Assembly (NCBI GenBank): GCA_028712015.1
Contig: JAQTRB010000004.1
Span: 1-23,514 of the forward strand
Direction of reading: 5' to 3'
Length of the DNA stretch: 23,514 nt
Source: Syntrophales bacterium
GTDB lineage: Bacteria; Desulfobacterota; Syntrophia; Syntrophales; UBA5619
Shown here in pieces: positions 13,933 to 22,010 of this stretch. Numbering within the stretch: position 1 is the stretch's first letter; each line of letters opens with the position of its first letter. Position numbers and translations under genes: made by a program. The notes below the pieces were generated by a model. It worked only from the letters and a program-made list of their open reading frames with translations, had not been told where the DNA came from and did not search any database.

Positions 13933-15657
13933 ATGAACGGCGCTCAGGCTCTGGTCGAAATGCTGAAGGCGTACAAGGTGGAGCTGGTGTTCGGCGTTCC
14001 CGGAGACACCAGCCTTCCGCTGTATGAAGCCCTTCACAACGCCGCTCCGGCCATCAGGCACGTCCTTGCCCGGGACGAGAGATCGGCCACATTCATGGCC
14101 GACGCCTACGCCAGGCTGGCGCACAAACCGGGGATTTGCGAGTGCCCCAGCGGCGCGGGGCCGCTCTATTCGGTTCCCGGCATTGCCGAAGCCAATGCCT
14201 CCTCCATACCGGTTATCCTGATCACCTCCGATATTCCGCTGGCCGGCGAAGGCAAACAGACCATTACCGAGCTGGATTGTCAGAAATTGTTTGATTCCAT
14301 CACCAAGTGGTCGAGTGTCTTGAAAAGCGTTGTAAAAGTTCCCGAAGTGGTCAGGCGCGCCTTCCGGATTGCCACCACCGGTCGTCCCGGCGCAATCCAT
14401 CTGGCCTTTCCCAAAGAGGTCATGACCGGGGAACTGGCCGATGGCGGAGGAGATCTGTATGCCGAACCGGAGTGTGCAATCTATCCCGCCTACCGCACCC
14501 GCGGCGCCCGCGGGGAACTCGAAAAAACGGCGGACTACCTGATCGGCGCCGAAAGACCGATCATCATCGCGGGCGGCGGGGCCAACCATTCACAGGCAGG
14601 GAATGCCATTGCCGATCTCGCCGAATGGCTGTCGATTCCGGTGGTGACGACGATTTCCGGCCAGGGGCTGCTTGCCGACGACCATCCGCTGGCGCTGGGT
14701 GTGATTGGCGACAACGGTTTCCATCCTCATGCCCACCGGGCGGTCGAGGAAGGAGACGTTCTTCTTTACGTGGGCTGCAAGATGGGTTCCGTTTCCACCA
14801 TCAATTGGACGATGCCCTCCCGTCAACCGGAGCGGAAGATCATCCAGATCGACCTCAATCCGGAAATGCTGGGCAACAACTTTCAAAACACGCTGAGCGT
14901 CGCCGGAGACGCGAGGCTGATCATGGAGGATCTGTCCGTTCTGATCCGGGGAAAAACGCCCCGGCGAACGGCATCGGACAGAATCCGCAAACTGAATGAG
15001 GAAAGAAGCGGATTCTGGGAAGCCGCCGAGAGCGAGTTTGTATCGGAAAAGACCCCGCTCAAGCCACAACGGATCATCGCTGCGCTGAACAAGAGGATGC
15101 CCAGTGTCTCCGTCGTGATTGCCGATGCCGGCACGCCGACGCCCTATACCACCCGTTACCTGAAACTCCGGGGTAACGGCTCCCGCTTTCTTATTCCCAG
15201 GGCCTATGGAGGATTGGGTTACGCCATCCCCGCCGTGGTGGGGGCCCACTTTGCCCGCCCCGACGCGCGTTTGATCGGGCTCTTCGGTGACGGAAGTCTG
15301 GGCATGTCCGCGGGCGAGCTTGAAACGCTGGTCCGGTTGAACATCCCGGCCGTCCTGATCCACTTCAACAACAGCATGTTCGGATGGATCAAGTGCCTCC
15401 AGAAACTCCACAGCGACGAGAAGTACCTCTCCGTGGACTTTACGCCCGGCCGTCCGGCCTTGGTGGCAAAGGGATTCGGAATGGAGGCGCTGGAAATCAG
15501 AACGACCGCGGAATTGGAAGCGGGTCTTGACGTGGCATTTGCCCAAAACGGTCCGATCTTCCTGGACGTGGTTTCAGAGACGGAGGTGGATCAGCTTCCA
15601 CCGGTTTATACATGGCACCGGGCGGCCGAAAAGCTGGGCAAAAGCCGCCAGGGTTAG
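13933..15657 (+). CDS. ThDP-dependent enzyme of the acetolactate synthase/benzoylformate decarboxylase superfamily, 574 aa
   Basis: A thiamine-diphosphate enzyme with the three-domain order Pyr, central, PP. The activating glutamate is E49 in LARDERSATFMADAYAR. The central domain carries PIIIAGGGANHS. The ThDP/Mg motif is GDGSLGMS (452-459) ending in NN (479-480), the correct spacing. Such enzymes decarboxylate 2-oxo acids or join the resulting unit to an acceptor. The stretch NNSMFGWIKCLQ differs from housekeeping acetolactate synthase, and no ilvN regulatory-subunit gene follows, so branched-chain biosynthesis is unlikely. ATG 13933 is chosen because AGGAGG (13919-13924) is eight bases upstream; ATG 13927 is too close and the frame start at 13852 precedes the RBS. 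First gene of the island; substrate unknown, perhaps a 2-oxo acid formed by the downstream dehydrogenase. Confidence 0.88.
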   Translation: MNGAQALVEMLKAYKVELVFGVPGDTSLPLYEALHNAAPAIRHVLARDERSATFMADAYARLAHKPGICECPSGAGPLYSVPGIAEANASSIPVILITSDIPLAGEGKQTITELDCQKLFDSITKWSSVLKSVVKVPEVVRRAFRIATTGRPGAIHLAFPKEVMTGELADGGGDLYAEPECAIYPAYRTRGARGELEKTADYLIGAERPIIIAGGGANHSQAGNAIADLAEWLSIPVVTTISGQGLLADDHPLALGVIGDNGFHPHAHRAVEEGDVLLYVGCKMGSVSTINWTMPSRQPERKIIQIDLNPEMLGNNFQNTLSVAGDARLIMEDLSVLIRGKTPRRTASDRIRKLNEERSGFWEAAESEFVSEKTPLKPQRIIAALNKRMPSVSVVIADAGTPTPYTTRYLKLRGNGSRFLIPRAYGGLGYAIPAVVGAHFARPDARLIGLFGDGSLGMSAGELETLVRLNIPAVLIHFNNSMFGWIKCLQKLHSDEKYLSVDFTPGRPALVAKGFGMEALEIRTTAELEAGLDVAFAQNGPIFLDVVSETEVDQLPPVYTWHRAAEKLGKSRQG

Positions 15658-15680
15658 ATTGTCCAAGCGGTCAGTGGGGA

Positions 15681-15701
15681 CGGCATTCGGTTCGAATGCC
15701 G
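15681..15701 (+). repeat. 9-bp hairpin between the ThDP-enzyme and TAXI-receptor genes
   Basis: CGGCATTCG (15681-15689), loop GTT (15690-15692) and CGAATGCCG (15693-15701) form a perfect 9-bp stem. There is no T-tract, so it is more likely an mRNA stabilising or processing element than a terminator. It lies 67 bases before the TAXI-receptor ATG. Confidence 0.6.
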
Positions 15702-15768
15702 ACGACCGGAACACCGTTCCCGATGGCATAAAACAAAATGCAATTCACAGAGGGAAGAGGAGGGAAAG

Positions 15769-16800
15769 ATGAAGCTGAGTAAAAGTATTCTTGCTGTTTT
15801 GTTCGTGATGGCATTGGCTGTGTTCAACCTGGTCGGACCGGCGACGGTTTCGGCCGCCGAGGCACTAAAGCCGCTTACCATGACCTGGGTTGCCGGCGGG
15901 GTTGGCGGCGGTTGGTATGTGCAGGCCGGCGGCATCGCCCGTATGATTACGGAAAAGGAACCCAAGATCGTAATCAAGGTTGTTCCGGGTGCTGGTGTGG
16001 TCAATCCGGTCCGGGTTTCCGCCGGCAAGGATGACCTGGGATGGGGGATCACGTTTGTGGACAAGATGGCCTACAGCGGAATGGCGCCTCTCTTTGAGAA
16101 GCCCAACCCGGACGTCCAAGCCGTGGGCGGCATCTTCGGAACCTACACGGTTCATTTCGTGGCGGCCCAGGACAAGGGGATCAAGACAGTCGCTGAGCTG
16201 ACCGACATGGTCAAGGCCGGCAAGGCGATCAACGTGGCGATGCCGAAAAAAGGCACTTCCGACCTGCCGTTGGTTGAAAACATCCTGGCTTTCTACGGGA
16301 TCTCTTCGGAGGCCATCCTCAAGGCCGGCGGGAAGGTCCACCAGGCCGATTACGCCGACATGGTCAGCCTTTACAAGGACCGGCATGTCGATTTCGTTTT
16401 TACCCACCTGGCCATACCGGCGGCGGCCGTGACGGAGATGTTCGTGAGCCGTGCCAGCGTTGTTCTGAGTGTTTCCAACGGTTGTGTCGATAAGCTTGCC
16501 AAGGACCTGGGAACACTGGGGAGGGATTCGGGTTATCAGCTCATTCCCAAAGGCACATACAGGGGACAGGCTGAAGACGTGCTGGCTGTGGTCAGCACCG
16601 GCGAGCTTCTGGTCGGCAAGAAGGTTTCGGAAGATGCGGTTTACACGATCACCAAAATTCTCTGTCAGCATGTGGGTGAACTTCACAAGATCAACAATGC
16701 CAACCGGACCTTTATTCCGGAAAAGGGTTGGATGCATGTCGCGGTTCCCCTTCATGCGGGTGCGGCAAGATATTACAAAGAAGCCGGTTACATGAAATAA
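15769..16800 (+). CDS. TAXI-family TRAP transporter solute-binding protein, 343 aa
   Basis: Periplasmic solute receptor of the TAXI (TRAP-associated extracytoplasmic immunogenic) type. A signal peptide (about 1-29: basic start, hydrophobic core, VSA-AE cleavage) leads to a mature domain starting LKPLTMTWVAGGVGGGWYVQAGGIARMI. The glycine-rich GGVGGGWY and the later GAGVVNPVRV and GWGITFVDKMAY segments are characteristic. TAXI receptors usually bind organic anions or amino acids such as glutamate-like ligands; the ligand here is unknown. GAGGAGGG precedes the ATG at normal spacing. The gene is bracketed by two strong hairpins (15681-15701, 16820-16845), an arrangement that would let the receptor be made in excess of the permease encoded 223 bases downstream. 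Confidence 0.93.
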   Translation: MKLSKSILAVLFVMALAVFNLVGPATVSAAEALKPLTMTWVAGGVGGGWYVQAGGIARMITEKEPKIVIKVVPGAGVVNPVRVSAGKDDLGWGITFVDKMAYSGMAPLFEKPNPDVQAVGGIFGTYTVHFVAAQDKGIKTVAELTDMVKAGKAINVAMPKKGTSDLPLVENILAFYGISSEAILKAGGKVHQADYADMVSLYKDRHVDFVFTHLAIPAAAVTEMFVSRASVVLSVSNGCVDKLAKDLGTLGRDSGYQLIPKGTYRGQAEDVLAVVSTGELLVGKKVSEDAVYTITKILCQHVGELHKINNANRTFIPEKGWMHVAVPLHAGAARYYKEAGYMK

Positions 16801-16819
16801 CGTCGAAAGGCGGCTCGAT

Positions 16820-16845
16820 GGGGGCCCCCTGTGGGCGGGGCCCCC
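16820..16845 (+). promoter_or_regulatory. Strong GC hairpin between TRAP receptor and permease genes
   Basis: GGGGGCCCC (16820-16828) and GGGGCCCCC (16837-16845) pair perfectly over nine GC pairs with an 8-base loop, 20 bases after the receptor stop. No T-run follows, so complete termination is unlikely. It probably protects the receptor mRNA 3' end or attenuates permease transcription. The rest of 16846-17023 holds no supported gene. Confidence 0.65.
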
Positions 16846-17023
16846 GGCAACAGGATGGTCTGTTTTCAGTACGGCCCTGATTTTCGCCTGAAAAAATGAG
16901 GACGGTTACGGGTCGTGGAACGGTGAAGGTTACAATCTTCATCCGGCAGATGTCGGTGCCTTATCCTTCAAGAATCGAGGGCTCCGGGGAGAGAGCATTG
17001 GGTAAAAAAAGGGAGACGACTCA

Positions 17024-18937
17024 TTGAGGACATTTACGGGATGGAAAAAAGCGATAATAGGCATCTGGCTGACGGCGGTTTCGGTTTTTGCGCTCTACAC
17101 GGCGACCTTCGGCATCATGCAGGCCAGAATCCAGCGCGGGGTGCATCTGCTGTTCCTGTTGCCGATGGCCTTCATCCTCTTTCAGGCGAACAAGAAAAAT
17201 CCGTCCGATCGAATTCCGCTTTATGACTGGATTCTGGCCTTCCTGGCCTTGTTTCCCCCTCTCTATCTAATGTTCAACAACGACGCGTTTAACATGCGGT
17301 TCGAGTTCGTCGATCCCTTGACGACTCTGGAGATGGTGCTGGGTCTCTTGAACATCCTCCTGCTGCTCGAGGGAATTCGCAGGGCGGTGGTTCCGGCCAT
17401 GTCCATTTTGATCGGCGTTTTTTTTCTCTATCTCTATGCGGCGCCGCACTTGTCCGGCGTCTTTTACTGCAAGCCGCTGCCCTTGGCTGAGTTCATCGAG
17501 ATGGAGTATATGCTGACCGACACAGGCATCTACGGCTCCATTACGGGCATCTCGGCTACCTTTGTCGCCCTTTTCGTCATTTTCGGGTCTATCATGGAGG
17601 GGACCCAGACCGGAAAGTTCTTCACGGATCTCGCCTGCCGGCTGACCGGCAAGAGCCGGGGCGGGCCGGCCAAGGTCGCGGTTGTCAGCAGCGCCTTTTT
17701 CGGATCGATCAGCGGCGTGGCGGCGGCCAACGTTTATGCGACCGGAACCTTCACGATTCCGATGATGAAAAGGCTGGGTTACCGCCCGCAATTCGCCGGC
17801 GCGGTGGAGGCGGTCGCCTCCAGCGGCGGGCAGTACATGCCGCCGATCATGGGCGCCGGCGCGTTCGTGATGTCCGAAATCACGAGCATCCCTTATCTCG
17901 ATATCTGCATCGCCGCCGCGTTGCCGGCCCTGGCCTACTATGCCAGCCTCGTCATCCGCGTCCACTTCATCGCCGTCAAGGACAACCTCAAGGGGATGAA
18001 GGAGGAGGATATGATGGTTCCGCTTTCGGTCATCATCAAGGATTCCTACCTGCTCATCCCGCTGTTCGGCCTGGTGGGACTCCTACTGGCGGGCTATTCG
18101 GTTTTCATGTCGGCCATGGGGGCCATCGTGATCTCGTTCGTGATCAGTTTCTTCAAGAAGGAGACCGCGATGACGCCCAAAAGACTTCTGGAAGCGCTCA
18201 GATCAGCCGGACAGAACATGGTCATGATCGCGCTGGCGTGCGCGGGCGCCGGGATGATTGTGGCCATCGTGACCCATACCGGTCTCGCGCTGGGCATCGC
18301 GACGGTGATCACCAACTGGTCGGGAGGCCAACTGCTTCCGGCCATGATGCTGATCATGGTCACCTCGCTGATTCTGGGTATGGGGATGCCCTGCACCCCG
18401 GCCTACATCGTAGCCATCACAATCGGCGGCCCGGCCCTGGTGGCCCTGGGCATCAACCTGCTGGCGGCCCATTTGTTCGTTTTCTACTTTGCGATCCTGG
18501 CCGAGGTCACGCCGCCAGTATGCATTCCGGCCTATTGCGGGGCCTCGATCGCCGGGGCGAAACCACTGCAGACCGGCTTCGAAGCCTTCAAGATGGCCAT
18601 CGTCGCCTTCACAATCCCTTACATCTTCGTCTTCAACCACGCCCTGCTGCTGAAGGGGGGTGTGGCGGAGACCTTGTCGCTGCTTCTGTTGATCATCATT
18701 TCCGTCGTTTTCCTGTCCGCCGCGGTGACGGGTTTTTTCGTCCGTCATCTTAACGTGATCCTCAGACTCTTCATGTTTGTGCTGGCGGCCGGGGGGATTG
18801 TCCTGTGCACGCAACGGGCAATCGTCGGCCGGCCGATCACGATGGCTATAGCCGCCGCGGTGAGCATAGCTTTCCTGCTGTGGTGGGCCATGGCCCTGAA
18901 GCGGGAGAAAAGGCAGGCGATTACGCTGGGCACATAA
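17024..18937 (+). CDS. TRAP transporter fused 4TM/12TM permease (DctQM-type), 637 aa
   Basis: Membrane component of the TAXI-TRAP transporter, with the small (DctQ-like) and large (DctM-like) parts fused in one polypeptide, as is usual for TAXI systems. The N-terminal about 190 residues hold several hydrophobic helices. The DctM-like part has the family segments SRGGPAKVAVVSSAFFGSISGVAAANVYATGTFTIPMMKRLGY, SSGGQYMPPIMGAGAFVM and LILGMGMPCTPAYIVAI, followed by many further helices to the C-terminus. It uses an ion gradient to move the ligand delivered by the receptor. The start is TTG 17024 with GGGAG eight bases upstream; no better ATG is in frame. The racemase gene begins within ten bases of its stop, so co-expression is very likely. 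Confidence 0.93.
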   Translation: MRTFTGWKKAIIGIWLTAVSVFALYTATFGIMQARIQRGVHLLFLLPMAFILFQANKKNPSDRIPLYDWILAFLALFPPLYLMFNNDAFNMRFEFVDPLTTLEMVLGLLNILLLLEGIRRAVVPAMSILIGVFFLYLYAAPHLSGVFYCKPLPLAEFIEMEYMLTDTGIYGSITGISATFVALFVIFGSIMEGTQTGKFFTDLACRLTGKSRGGPAKVAVVSSAFFGSISGVAAANVYATGTFTIPMMKRLGYRPQFAGAVEAVASSGGQYMPPIMGAGAFVMSEITSIPYLDICIAAALPALAYYASLVIRVHFIAVKDNLKGMKEEDMMVPLSVIIKDSYLLIPLFGLVGLLLAGYSVFMSAMGAIVISFVISFFKKETAMTPKRLLEALRSAGQNMVMIALACAGAGMIVAIVTHTGLALGIATVITNWSGGQLLPAMMLIMVTSLILGMGMPCTPAYIVAITIGGPALVALGINLLAAHLFVFYFAILAEVTPPVCIPAYCGASIAGAKPLQTGFEAFKMAIVAFTIPYIFVFNHALLLKGGVAETLSLLLLIIISVVFLSAAVTGFFVRHLNVILRLFMFVLAAGGIVLCTQRAIVGRPITMAIAAAVSIAFLLWWAMALKREKRQAITLGT

Positions 18938-18945
18938 CGGCGAAG

Positions 18946-19734
18946 ATGACGGCCAAATATGGCGGGGGATATTCCTGCAACGCGCATTTTCCGAACGGGA
19001 GCGACCGATTGGCAGAGACAGCGGAAACAACGACCGGCAGGGAGGCCATCGGGATCATCATGCTCGATACCGTTTTCCCCAGAATCCCCGGGGACATCGG
19101 CAACGCGGGTACCTTCCCCTTCCCGGTTCGTTATAAAATCGTGCGGGGGGCTTCGCCGCAACGGGTGGTGAAAGAGGCCGATTCCCGATTGCTGGAACCG
19201 TTTCTCGATGCAGCCCGGAGCCTGGAAAGCGGGGGAGTGAAAGCGATTGCCACCAGTTGCGGTTTTCTGGCACTTTTTCAACGAGAACTGGTCGATGCGG
19301 TGGATATCCCGGTATTCAGCTCCAGTCTGTTGCAGGTGCCCATGGCGCAGGCGATGATCAACCGGAGGCGGAAGGTGGGCATTTTAACGGCCAGCGCCGC
19401 GTCCCTAACGAACCGGCATTTCGCCGGCATCGGCATCGAAGATATTCCGGTGGTCGTGATGGGCATGGAAGACGCGGAGGAGTTCACCGAGGTTTTTATC
19501 GAGGGGAAACCGGCCCTGGATCCGGAGAAGGTCAGGAAAGAGATGATCCGCGCGGCGGAGAGGATGGCTCTCCTGCATCCGGACATTGGCGCACTGGTGC
19601 TGGAGTGCACGAACATGCCCCCCTACGCCAAGGCGGTCCAGCAGGTGTTGAACGTGCCCGTTTTTGATGTGGTGACCATGGTCCGTTATATTCACGAATC
19701 CCTGGAACGGGAGGAGTTTCAACGGTCGGCGTAA
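18946..19734 (+). CDS. Aspartate/glutamate/hydantoin racemase superfamily protein, 262 aa
   Basis: Cofactor-independent two-cysteine racemase/isomerase-fold enzyme. Both catalytic cysteines are visible, C105 in ATSCGF and C221 in LECTNMPP, about 116 residues apart in two pseudo-symmetric halves. The N-terminus reads IGIIMLDTVFPRIPGDIGNAGTFPFPV. The superfamily includes amino-acid and hydantoin racemases, maleate isomerase and arylmalonate decarboxylase, so the substrate is open. Start: ATG 18946 is eight bases after the permease stop but has a weak RBS. TTG 19009, with GGGAG seven bases upstream, gives a 241-aa protein closer to the family start and may be the true one. Between transporter and dehydrogenase genes, it most likely interconverts enantiomers of the imported substrate before oxidation (inference). 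Confidence 0.85.
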   Translation: MTAKYGGGYSCNAHFPNGSDRLAETAETTTGREAIGIIMLDTVFPRIPGDIGNAGTFPFPVRYKIVRGASPQRVVKEADSRLLEPFLDAARSLESGGVKAIATSCGFLALFQRELVDAVDIPVFSSSLLQVPMAQAMINRRRKVGILTASAASLTNRHFAGIGIEDIPVVVMGMEDAEEFTEVFIEGKPALDPEKVRKEMIRAAERMALLHPDIGALVLECTNMPPYAKAVQQVLNVPVFDVVTMVRYIHESLEREEFQRSA

Positions 19735-19815
19735 AAGATCGTCATTGATTCTTGCGCGGAAACGGGGAGGGACGAAAACCGTCCTTGGTTTGGACAATTT
19801 GGGAAGGATATTTTC

Positions 19816-20133
19816 ATGCGGGTCGTAAAACATCCCATATTGGGCGATGACCGTCGGAAGCGGGATGCCGCCATCATCGTCGATGGAAACCGGGTGGATG
19901 CCATTACGGGGGAGCCCATTGCCGCGGCGCTGATGGCGGCGGGGATACGGAAATTTCGGGTCACGCCCCGCTTTGGCAGCCCCCGGGGCCTCTTCTGCGG
20001 GATCGGGCGTTGCATCGATTGCGTGATGACGGTGGACGGGCAGCCCAATGTCCGCACCTGCGTGACCCCCGTGAAGGACGGGATGATCGTCGAGACCCAA
20101 ACCGGGCTCGGAAAATGGGCGGACGAACCGTGA
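19816..20133 (+). CDS. [2Fe-2S] ferredoxin-like subunit (Fer2_4, HcnA/SoxA-N type), 105 aa
   Basis: Small iron-sulfur electron-transfer subunit. The cysteine pattern C61-x4-C66-x2-C69-x12-C82 (CGIGRCIDC ... TC) is the plant-type [2Fe-2S] site. It is set in the fold found at the N-terminus of sarcosine oxidase alpha and in HcnA and opine-oxidase small subunits, including the upstream DGNRVDAITGEPIAAALMAAGI strand-helix. ATG 19816 follows AAGGA. The stop TGA (20131-20133) overlaps the GTG start of the FAD subunit by four bases, indicating translational coupling and probably a stable complex. In fused relatives this domain and the next are one chain; here they are separate. It begins a five-gene dehydrogenase block. 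Confidence 0.9.
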   Translation: MRVVKHPILGDDRRKRDAAIIVDGNRVDAITGEPIAAALMAAGIRKFRVTPRFGSPRGLFCGIGRCIDCVMTVDGQPNVRTCVTPVKDGMIVETQTGLGKWADEP

Positions 20134-21227
20134 AGACAACGCAAGTGGCCGTGATCGGCGCCGGCCCGGCCGGGCTGGCGGCAGCCATTGAAGTGGCTCG
20201 CGCCGGAGGCTCCGTCACCGTGATCGACGAAAACGCCAAACCGGGCGGGCAGCTCTTCAAGCAGATCCACAAATTTTTCGGTTCCCGGGAGCACCGGGCA
20301 GGGGTGCGCGGTTTTCACATCGGCGAACAGCTTCTGGTCGAAACCAGGGAGCTGAACGTTGAAGTGCTGCTCGATTCTCCTGTATACGCCCTCTTCCCCG
20401 ACAAAACCGTGGGTTACATCCATGACGGGAAGGAAGTTTGCCTGAAGGCCGAAAAAATCATCATTGCCGCGGGAGCGGCGGAAAACGCCCTGGCCTTTCC
20501 GGGGAGCACGCTGCCCGGAGTCATGGGCGCCGGCGCCGCGCAGACCATGATCAATGTCCACCGGGTTTTGCCCGGGAAGAGGATATTGATGATCGGTTCG
20601 GGAAATGTCGGACTCATTGTGTCCTATCAGTTAATGCAGGCGGGAGCCGATGTCGCGGCCCTCATCGAGGCGGCGCCGCAAATCGGCGGATACGGCGTCC
20701 ATGCCGCCAAAATCCTCCGGGCGGGCGTTCCCATCCATCTGTCCCATACGGTCAAACGGGCCATGGGCAAAGATCAGGTGGAATCCGTGGAAATGATGGA
20801 ACTGGACGCCCGCTGGCAACCCGTGGCCGGTTCGGAAAAGATTCTGGCGGTGGATACGGTGTGTATTGCCGTGGGGCTGACCCCGCTGACGGAGCTTGCC
20901 TGGTTGATGGGGTGTGAATTTGCCTTTGTCCCCGGTCTCGGGGGTCATGTGCCGAAGCATGACCTGAACATGGAGACGACCGTGCCGGGTGTTTTCGTTG
21001 CCGGCGACATCTCGGGAGTGGAAGAGGCCAGCACGGCCATGGAGGAGGGACGCCTCGCCGGGACGGCCTGCGCGGAAGGCCTGGGATTGCTGGAACGGGA
21101 AAGAGCCCGGGATTTGAAAACCGTGATCTGGGAACGCATGAATGCGCTGCGAACAGGCCCTTTCGGCGATGGACGCCGAAAGGCCAAAGACCACCTGGTC
21201 GGTTTGCCTGTCGGGGGGTATGAGTGA
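20130..21227 (+). CDS. FAD/NAD(P)-binding oxidoreductase subunit (HcnB/opine-oxidase A-like), 365 aa
   Basis: Pyridine nucleotide-disulfide-reductase-fold flavoprotein. The first dinucleotide motif VAVIGAGPAGLAAAIE lies at 7-21 with a downstream GGQLFKQIHKFFGS segment. The second Rossmann motif RILMIGSGNVGLI is at 151-163. A C-terminal FAD motif ETTVPGVFVAGDISGVEEASTAMEEGRLAG spans about 282-311. There is no redox CxxC, so it is not a thioredoxin reductase. In related dye-linked proline dehydrogenases and opine oxidases this alpha subunit exchanges electrons with NAD(H) or an acceptor. GTG 20130 is chosen because it overlaps the preceding stop by four bases; ATG 20115 is the alternative. It overlaps the next gene by four bases at 21224. 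Confidence 0.9.
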   Translation: MKTTQVAVIGAGPAGLAAAIEVARAGGSVTVIDENAKPGGQLFKQIHKFFGSREHRAGVRGFHIGEQLLVETRELNVEVLLDSPVYALFPDKTVGYIHDGKEVCLKAEKIIIAAGAAENALAFPGSTLPGVMGAGAAQTMINVHRVLPGKRILMIGSGNVGLIVSYQLMQAGADVAALIEAAPQIGGYGVHAAKILRAGVPIHLSHTVKRAMGKDQVESVEMMELDARWQPVAGSEKILAVDTVCIAVGLTPLTELAWLMGCEFAFVPGLGGHVPKHDLNMETTVPGVFVAGDISGVEEASTAMEEGRLAGTACAEGLGLLERERARDLKTVIWERMNALRTGPFGDGRRKAKDHLVGLPVGGYE

Positions 21228-21733
21228 ACGAACGTGTCCAATATACCGGAATTCCTTCGGAAGCGGAACTGCTGGCGAGCCCCGGGGTACCGAGCCGGCA
21301 GCGGCTGGAGCAGGGGCCCGTGGCTTTCATCGAGTGCGTCCAGGAAATCCCCTGCAATCCCTGCGAGGAGGCCTGTCCCTTTGGCGCCATCACGGTCGGA
21401 GAGCCGATCACCAACCTGCCGGTGCTGAACGGCGAAAAATGCACCGGCTGCGGGATGTGCATTGCGCAATGTCCCGGCCTGGCGATTTTCAAGGTTCATC
21501 TCCGCTATAAGGAAGCCACCTCTCTGGTTGAATTCCCGTACGAGTATTGTCCGCTGCCCCGCAAGGGGGATCGTGTACCCTGCGGCGACCGGAAAGGGGA
21601 TTATGTGGCCGACGGCTGGGTCGTGAGCGTGAAGAATGCCAGGGGCAATGACGGCACGGCCGTGGTCGCAGTGGAGGTTCCCCGGGCCTGTTGTCTGGAG
21701 GTCAGGACCATCTGCCGGAAGGAGTATCGCTGA
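21224..21733 (+). CDS. Ferredoxin-like 4Fe-4S subunit with C-terminal extension, 169 aa
   Basis: Electron-transfer subunit with a ferredoxin-like core. One complete motif C73-x2-C76-x2-C79-x3-C83-P is seen (EKCTGCGMCIAQCPG). The other is IPC44-NPC47-EEAC51-P, which lacks the first cysteine of the usual CxxCxxCxxxCP (E41 stands there), while C38 lies just before. The first site may use C38 or hold a different cluster. A C-terminal extension (about 90-169), with further cysteines C109, C120, C156, C157 and C164, forms an unassigned beta-rich domain. It starts at GTG 21224 in a 4-base overlap with the FAD subunit; the BFD gene starts one base after its stop. It is probably the gamma-type subunit linking the flavoproteins to an unidentified acceptor. 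Confidence 0.85.
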   Translation: MNERVQYTGIPSEAELLASPGVPSRQRLEQGPVAFIECVQEIPCNPCEEACPFGAITVGEPITNLPVLNGEKCTGCGMCIAQCPGLAIFKVHLRYKEATSLVEFPYEYCPLPRKGDRVPCGDRKGDYVADGWVVSVKNARGNDGTAVVAVEVPRACCLEVRTICRKEYR

Positions 21734-21734
21734 C

Positions 21735-22010
21735 ATGGCCGAGCAGGACGAGCAGGTTTACATCTGCCGGTGCGAGGAGGTGACCCGGGAAGAAGTGGAA
21801 CAGACCATCCGGGATGGGGCGACCACCTTGGCGGGCGTCAAGAAGAGAACCCATGCGGGCATGGGCCTCTGCCAGGGCAGAACCTGCCGAAAACTCATTG
21901 CCAACATGCTGGCCCGCAGCCAGGACCCGGCGAAGATCCTGCCCGCGACTTTCCGTCCCCCCGTCCGCACCGTCCGGATCGACGAAATCGCCCAGGGGGA
22001 TGAGGAATGA
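21735..22010 (+). CDS. BFD-like [2Fe-2S] protein, 91 aa
   Basis: Small protein of the Fer2_BFD family. The ligands are C11-x-C13 (ICRCEEVT) and C46-x4-C51 (GMGLCQGRTC), the arrangement seen in the BFD-like domain fused to HcnB, opine-oxidase and NirB-type proteins. Here it is a separate polypeptide. The N-terminal helix EEVTREEVEQTIRDGATTLAGVKKRTHAGMG is typical. ATG 21735 is one base after the preceding stop; longer frames are rejected because the family starts near the CxC. Its stop overlaps the DAO gene by four bases (ATGA), so tight translational coupling and complex membership are inferred. Confidence 0.9.
   Translation: MAEQDEQVYICRCEEVTREEVEQTIRDGATTLAGVKKRTHAGMGLCQGRTCRKLIANMLARSQDPAKILPATFRPPVRTVRIDEIAQGDEE

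Noticed and set aside
16896..17027. 43-codon frame whose stop overlaps the TTG start of the TRAP permease
   Set aside because: No ribosome-binding site and no hydrophobic segment; it is not a separate DctQ subunit because that domain is already fused to the permease.
19770..19784. GGACG/CGTCC hairpin between the racemase and [2Fe-2S] genes
   Set aside because: Only five pairs; insufficient to claim a terminator or operon break.
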